A stretch of DNA of 64,000 bases from the NCBI GenBank assembly GCA_018713165.1, contig DVFR01000020.1, forward strand, positions 1 through 64,000. The letters run 5' to 3'. The notes below the pieces were generated by a model that was given only the letters and a program-made list of their open reading frames with translations, made no database searches and had not been told where the DNA came from. The position numbers and the translations under genes are program-made. This DNA comes from Candidatus Coproplasma stercoravium (lineage in GTDB: Bacteria; Bacillota; Clostridia; Christensenellales; Borkfalkiaceae). This document shows positions 57,872 to 64,000 of the stretch, in pieces (the stretch's first letter is position 1; each line of letters begins with the position of its first letter).

Positions 57872-58035
57872 TTTCGTTTTCTCCTTCTCTTTATTGCACG
57901 ATTATTATATCACGCCCGTTTATTATCTGTAAATGCGCAGATTATTTTATTTTTACGACCCCTTATTTTTGGCAGAATATGGAATTTATTTACCATTTAT
58001 TGGCTTAATTTTGCCATATTTTATTTAATTTACTA

Positions 58036-58064
58036 TTGAAAACAACCCCTTTTTATGGTATAAT
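58036..58064 (+). promoter_or_regulatory. Promoter giving a leaderless WYL transcript
   Basis: TTGAAA at 58036-58041, 17 bases, TATAAT at 58059-58064. The WYL ATG starts at 58071, six bases after the -10, so the predicted start site falls on the ATG itself. No Shine-Dalgarno is present. Confidence 0.8.
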
Positions 58065-58070
58065 TTAGTT

Positions 58071-59057
58071 ATGGACAAAATAAAAATTTACCTTCCGGAA
58101 AAAATAGCGGAGATTATCGAAAAAGACACCGAGGCCTTCGAGTTTTTTAAAAGGGACGGCATGTCGCTCAACAAAAACGCGCTGCTCACCGCACTTGTGC
58201 TCAACTACGGCGAGGCGTACGCCCGCGAAAGGCAGAAATTTGCGCACATTGCGCGGAGCGCGCTGAAAAACGCCAACGTTTCGGATAAGGAGATTGACGC
58301 TCTGTGCGAAAGGATAGCCGAGGCGGCATATTCGCGCGGAGACGGCGGAAAATTCGGTGCGACGGTGGCGTTGAAGCCCACAAAACAATCGGAGGGCGCA
58401 ATAGAGTACATAGAAAACTATCTGCTTGCGGGCAGGAGTCTTTCGGAATACTTCCGCGCGATGATATCCTCCTATGCCTCCCTTCCTCAGGACAGGCGAG
58501 AGGCTATAATTTTCAAGCCGCAGTACGAGGCGGTACTGCGCGCGATTGAGAGCAAAAAGCGCGTGTTTATAACTACCGTGCGGAGCGGAGAAAAGGGGTT
58601 TGAACTTTCGCCGTACGCGATAGCGAGCTCGAAAGAGGAGCTGCACCTGTATGTTATAGGTATGCGCGGCGCGACGACCACGGTGCGGCTTTCGCGCATT
58701 TCGGGAGTAAAGCTGCTCGACGCCGAGGCGCGGTTTACTGAAAAACAGGTAAAAACGGCTGAAAAGATGATAAAATACGGCCCGCAGTTCTTTTACGGCG
58801 TGAACGAAGAAGAGGCGTGCGTCAAACTTACCGGACGCGGCATGGAGAAATTTAAAAAAATTTACGTGCACCGCCCCATTCCCGACAGGCGCGAGGGCAA
58901 CCTTATGTGGTTCAAATGTTCGCACATTCAGCTCGAGCAGTATTTTATACGCTTCGGCGCCGACGCAGAGGTGCTGTACCCCGAGAGCGTGAGGAACGAA
59001 ATGCACACCTTCCACTCTTCGGCGGCGAAAGTTTACGAAAAACGGCAACTGATATAA
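58071..59057 (+). CDS. WYL-domain transcriptional regulator
   Basis: A 328-residue regulator. The N-terminal ~60 residues (KIYLPEKIAEIIEKDTEAFEFFKRDGMSLNKNALLTALVLNYG) suggest a ribbon-helix-helix-like DNA-binding part; a helical middle follows; from ~165 there is the WYL domain (YEAVLRAIESKKRVFITTV, FELSPYAIASSKEELHLYVIGM) and then a WCX-like C-terminus ending FIRFGADAEVLYPESVRNEM. WYL domains sense nucleotide-like ligands and control DNA-damage, defence or metabolic genes. The -10 box sits six bases from the ATG, so translation is probably leaderless. Its target is not evident from the neighbours. Confidence 0.85.
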   Translation: MDKIKIYLPEKIAEIIEKDTEAFEFFKRDGMSLNKNALLTALVLNYGEAYARERQKFAHIARSALKNANVSDKEIDALCERIAEAAYSRGDGGKFGATVALKPTKQSEGAIEYIENYLLAGRSLSEYFRAMISSYASLPQDRREAIIFKPQYEAVLRAIESKKRVFITTVRSGEKGFELSPYAIASSKEELHLYVIGMRGATTTVRLSRISGVKLLDAEARFTEKQVKTAEKMIKYGPQFFYGVNEEEACVKLTGRGMEKFKKIYVHRPIPDRREGNLMWFKCSHIQLEQYFIRFGADAEVLYPESVRNEMHTFHSSAAKVYEKRQLI

Positions 59058-59078
59058 ATTTCATTTCCTCATAAATTA

Positions 59079-59118
59079 AAAAGCCGCGGCGCGCAAAAAT
59101 TGCGCGCCGCGGCTTTTT
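59079..59118. terminator. Bidirectional terminator
   Basis: AAAAGCCGCGGCGCGCAA / TTGCGCGCCGCGGCTTTT stem between WYL (+) and the small gene (-). Nearly the same hairpin terminates dapB at 10687-10725. Confidence 0.87.
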
Positions 59119-59206
59119 TAAAATTAACGTTATCTGCCGCATATATATGGGTCAATTTAAAAATAAGGAGAGCATATCGCCCGCCTTAAAGGACAAAACG
59201 GCACGG

Positions 59207-59551
59207 TCAGCCGACCTCCCCCGTGAGCGAGGCTGTGAGGATATCGCAGCACCTTATAAGTATCTGGATGCACTCGGTGAGGGTGACTTTATCCTCGGAG
59301 GAGAGTTTTCCCGTCTTTGCCGCGTCGTTGGCAATGAGCGCGGCATAGTTGAAGGAGGAATACATATTTTTGAGATACTCCTCCTGCTTTGCAAAGGAGC
59401 TGTGCGCCGTTAAATGGAAGTTGTATATATCCTGCAACTTCGGCGAGGCGTCTTTCAGCTTTGAAAGTTTGCCGCTGTTTGCAACTTCCTCAATCTTTGC
59501 CTTGAACTTTTTTATAAGGTCTGCCATTCTTAAATCTTCAAAATCGGGCAT
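59207..59551 (-). CDS. Small helical protein of unknown function
   Basis: A 114-residue soluble, mostly helical protein with Lys/Glu-rich amphipathic stretches: MADLIKKFKAKIEEVANSGKLSKLKD, IYNFHLTAHSSFAKQEEYLKNMYSSF, and VTLTECIQILIRCCDILTASL with a Cys-Cys pair. AAGGA precedes the ATG. No family is recognised and no catalytic motif is seen. It is separated from rpoC by 159 bases holding a dispersed repeat and the rpoC terminator, so it has its own unit. Confidence 0.65.
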   Translation of the reverse strand: MPDFEDLRMADLIKKFKAKIEEVANSGKLSKLKDASPKLQDIYNFHLTAHSSFAKQEEYLKNMYSSFNYAALIANDAAKTGKLSSEDKVTLTECIQILIRCCDILTASLTGEVG

Positions 59552-59605
59552 ATTAATCGGTTCCTTTTAAAATGGTAAATTATGACTTAATAGTTGCGAG
59601 CAGTG

Positions 59606-59655
59606 AATCCCTCCGCCACGCTTTGCGCGCCACCCCCTTGGCAAGGGAGGCATAA
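59606..59655 (+). repeat. Short dispersed repeat (AATCCCTCCG family)
   Basis: GAATCCCTCCGCCACGCTTT...GCCACCCCCTTGGCAAGGGAGG, a copy of the repeat at 13028 and 32767, placed downstream of rpoC. Confidence 0.7.
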
Positions 59656-59680
59656 CGCGTGCGAAAAAATGTACTGAATA

Positions 59681-59705
59681 AAGGGGCGGGAAAACCCCGC
59701 CCCTT
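59681..59705 (-). terminator. Terminator of rpoC
   Basis: AAGGGGCGGG / CCCGCCCCTT-type stem directly after the rpoC stop, followed on the minus strand by TATTC. A modest T-run. Confidence 0.7.
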
Positions 59706-59710
59706 ATAGC

Positions 59711-63397
<3,687 letters not shown>

Positions 63398-63421
63398 AGT
63401 TTAACTGCTACCTCCCTTCGC

Positions 63422-64000
<579 letters not shown>

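Noticed and set aside
58065-59048. A 327-codon minus-strand open frame opposite the WYL regulator
   Set aside because: The plus-strand gene has a promoter, WYL motifs and a terminator; the minus frame is His/Arg/Phe-rich shadow.

Overview
The window reads as part of the chromosome of a strictly anaerobic, probably spore-forming Clostridia-type Firmicute (Bacillota). Evidence: CotF-type spore coat genes, pyruvate:ferredoxin oxidoreductase, a monomeric-type [FeFe] hydrogenase, lysine and cobalamin riboswitches, an ECF transporter core, AGGAGG-type ribosome binding sites and Gram-positive lipoproteins. The moderately GC-rich genes and the abundant intergenic hairpin repeats resemble uncultured gut Clostridia (Christensenellales-like). 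That placement is a guess from style, not from a marker-gene comparison.

Layout. 0-0.8 kb: tail of a probable serine hydrolase and two spore coat genes. 0.9-7 kb (minus strand): hslO with TPR and HEAT-like genes in overlapping order, then a methyltransferase and a polytopic membrane protein. 7-10.7 kb: lysine-riboswitch-controlled asd, followed by dapA-dapB. 10.8-16.9 kb: PlsC-type acyltransferase, LysR regulator, mnmE, membrane protein, truA. 17-19.9 kb: ecfT and a fused double-ATPase ecfA. 20.2-23.7 kb: pyruvate:ferredoxin oxidoreductase behind a near-consensus promoter. 24.3-24.9 kb: a small divergent XRE switch. 25-28.4 kb: rhamnogalacturonan-acetylesterase-like lipoprotein, aldose epimerase, HIT protein. 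28.5-31.6 kb: mtaB, rsmE, prmA. 31.8-34.5 kb: thioredoxin-reductase-like flavoprotein without a recognisable NADPH motif, and the [FeFe] hydrogenase. 34.6-35.3 kb: a 636-bp non-coding element with inverted-repeat ends. 36-39 kb: XRE membrane regulator and M18 aminopeptidase. 39.2-42 kb: TrpXYZ-like ABC importer. 42.2-47.6 kb: three-gene surface operon (SGNH/LRR lipoprotein, lipoprotein with a triplicated binding-like domain, polytopic alpha/beta hydrolase). 47.7-50 kb: malic enzyme and a divergent LysR gene sharing a symmetric promoter. 50-53.8 kb: pyrophosphatase, tRNA-Leu(UAG) with a duplicated 3' end, an AT-rich HNH-like gene, and a cobalamin-riboswitch operon (DUF4430 lipoprotein plus ECF S component). 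54.5-59.6 kb: PopT/DUF368, rtcB, small helical proteins, WYL regulator. 59.7-64 kb: rpoC and the 3' end of rpoB.

How the genes connect. The ecfA-ecfT core at 17-20 kb can serve the cobalamin S component at 52-53 kb (group II ECF logic). PFOR makes reduced ferredoxin, which the hydrogenase and possibly the thioredoxin-reductase-like protein can use. asd-dapA-dapB form the lysine/diaminopimelate branch under lysine control.

The least expected content is between the genes. There are several dispersed hairpin repeat families. One (at 4.6, 8.4, 30.6 and 37.5 kb) keeps its stems by compensatory changes while its sequence diverges, which is the strongest candidate here for an undescribed structured element. 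No CRISPR array, rRNA or prophage was seen.
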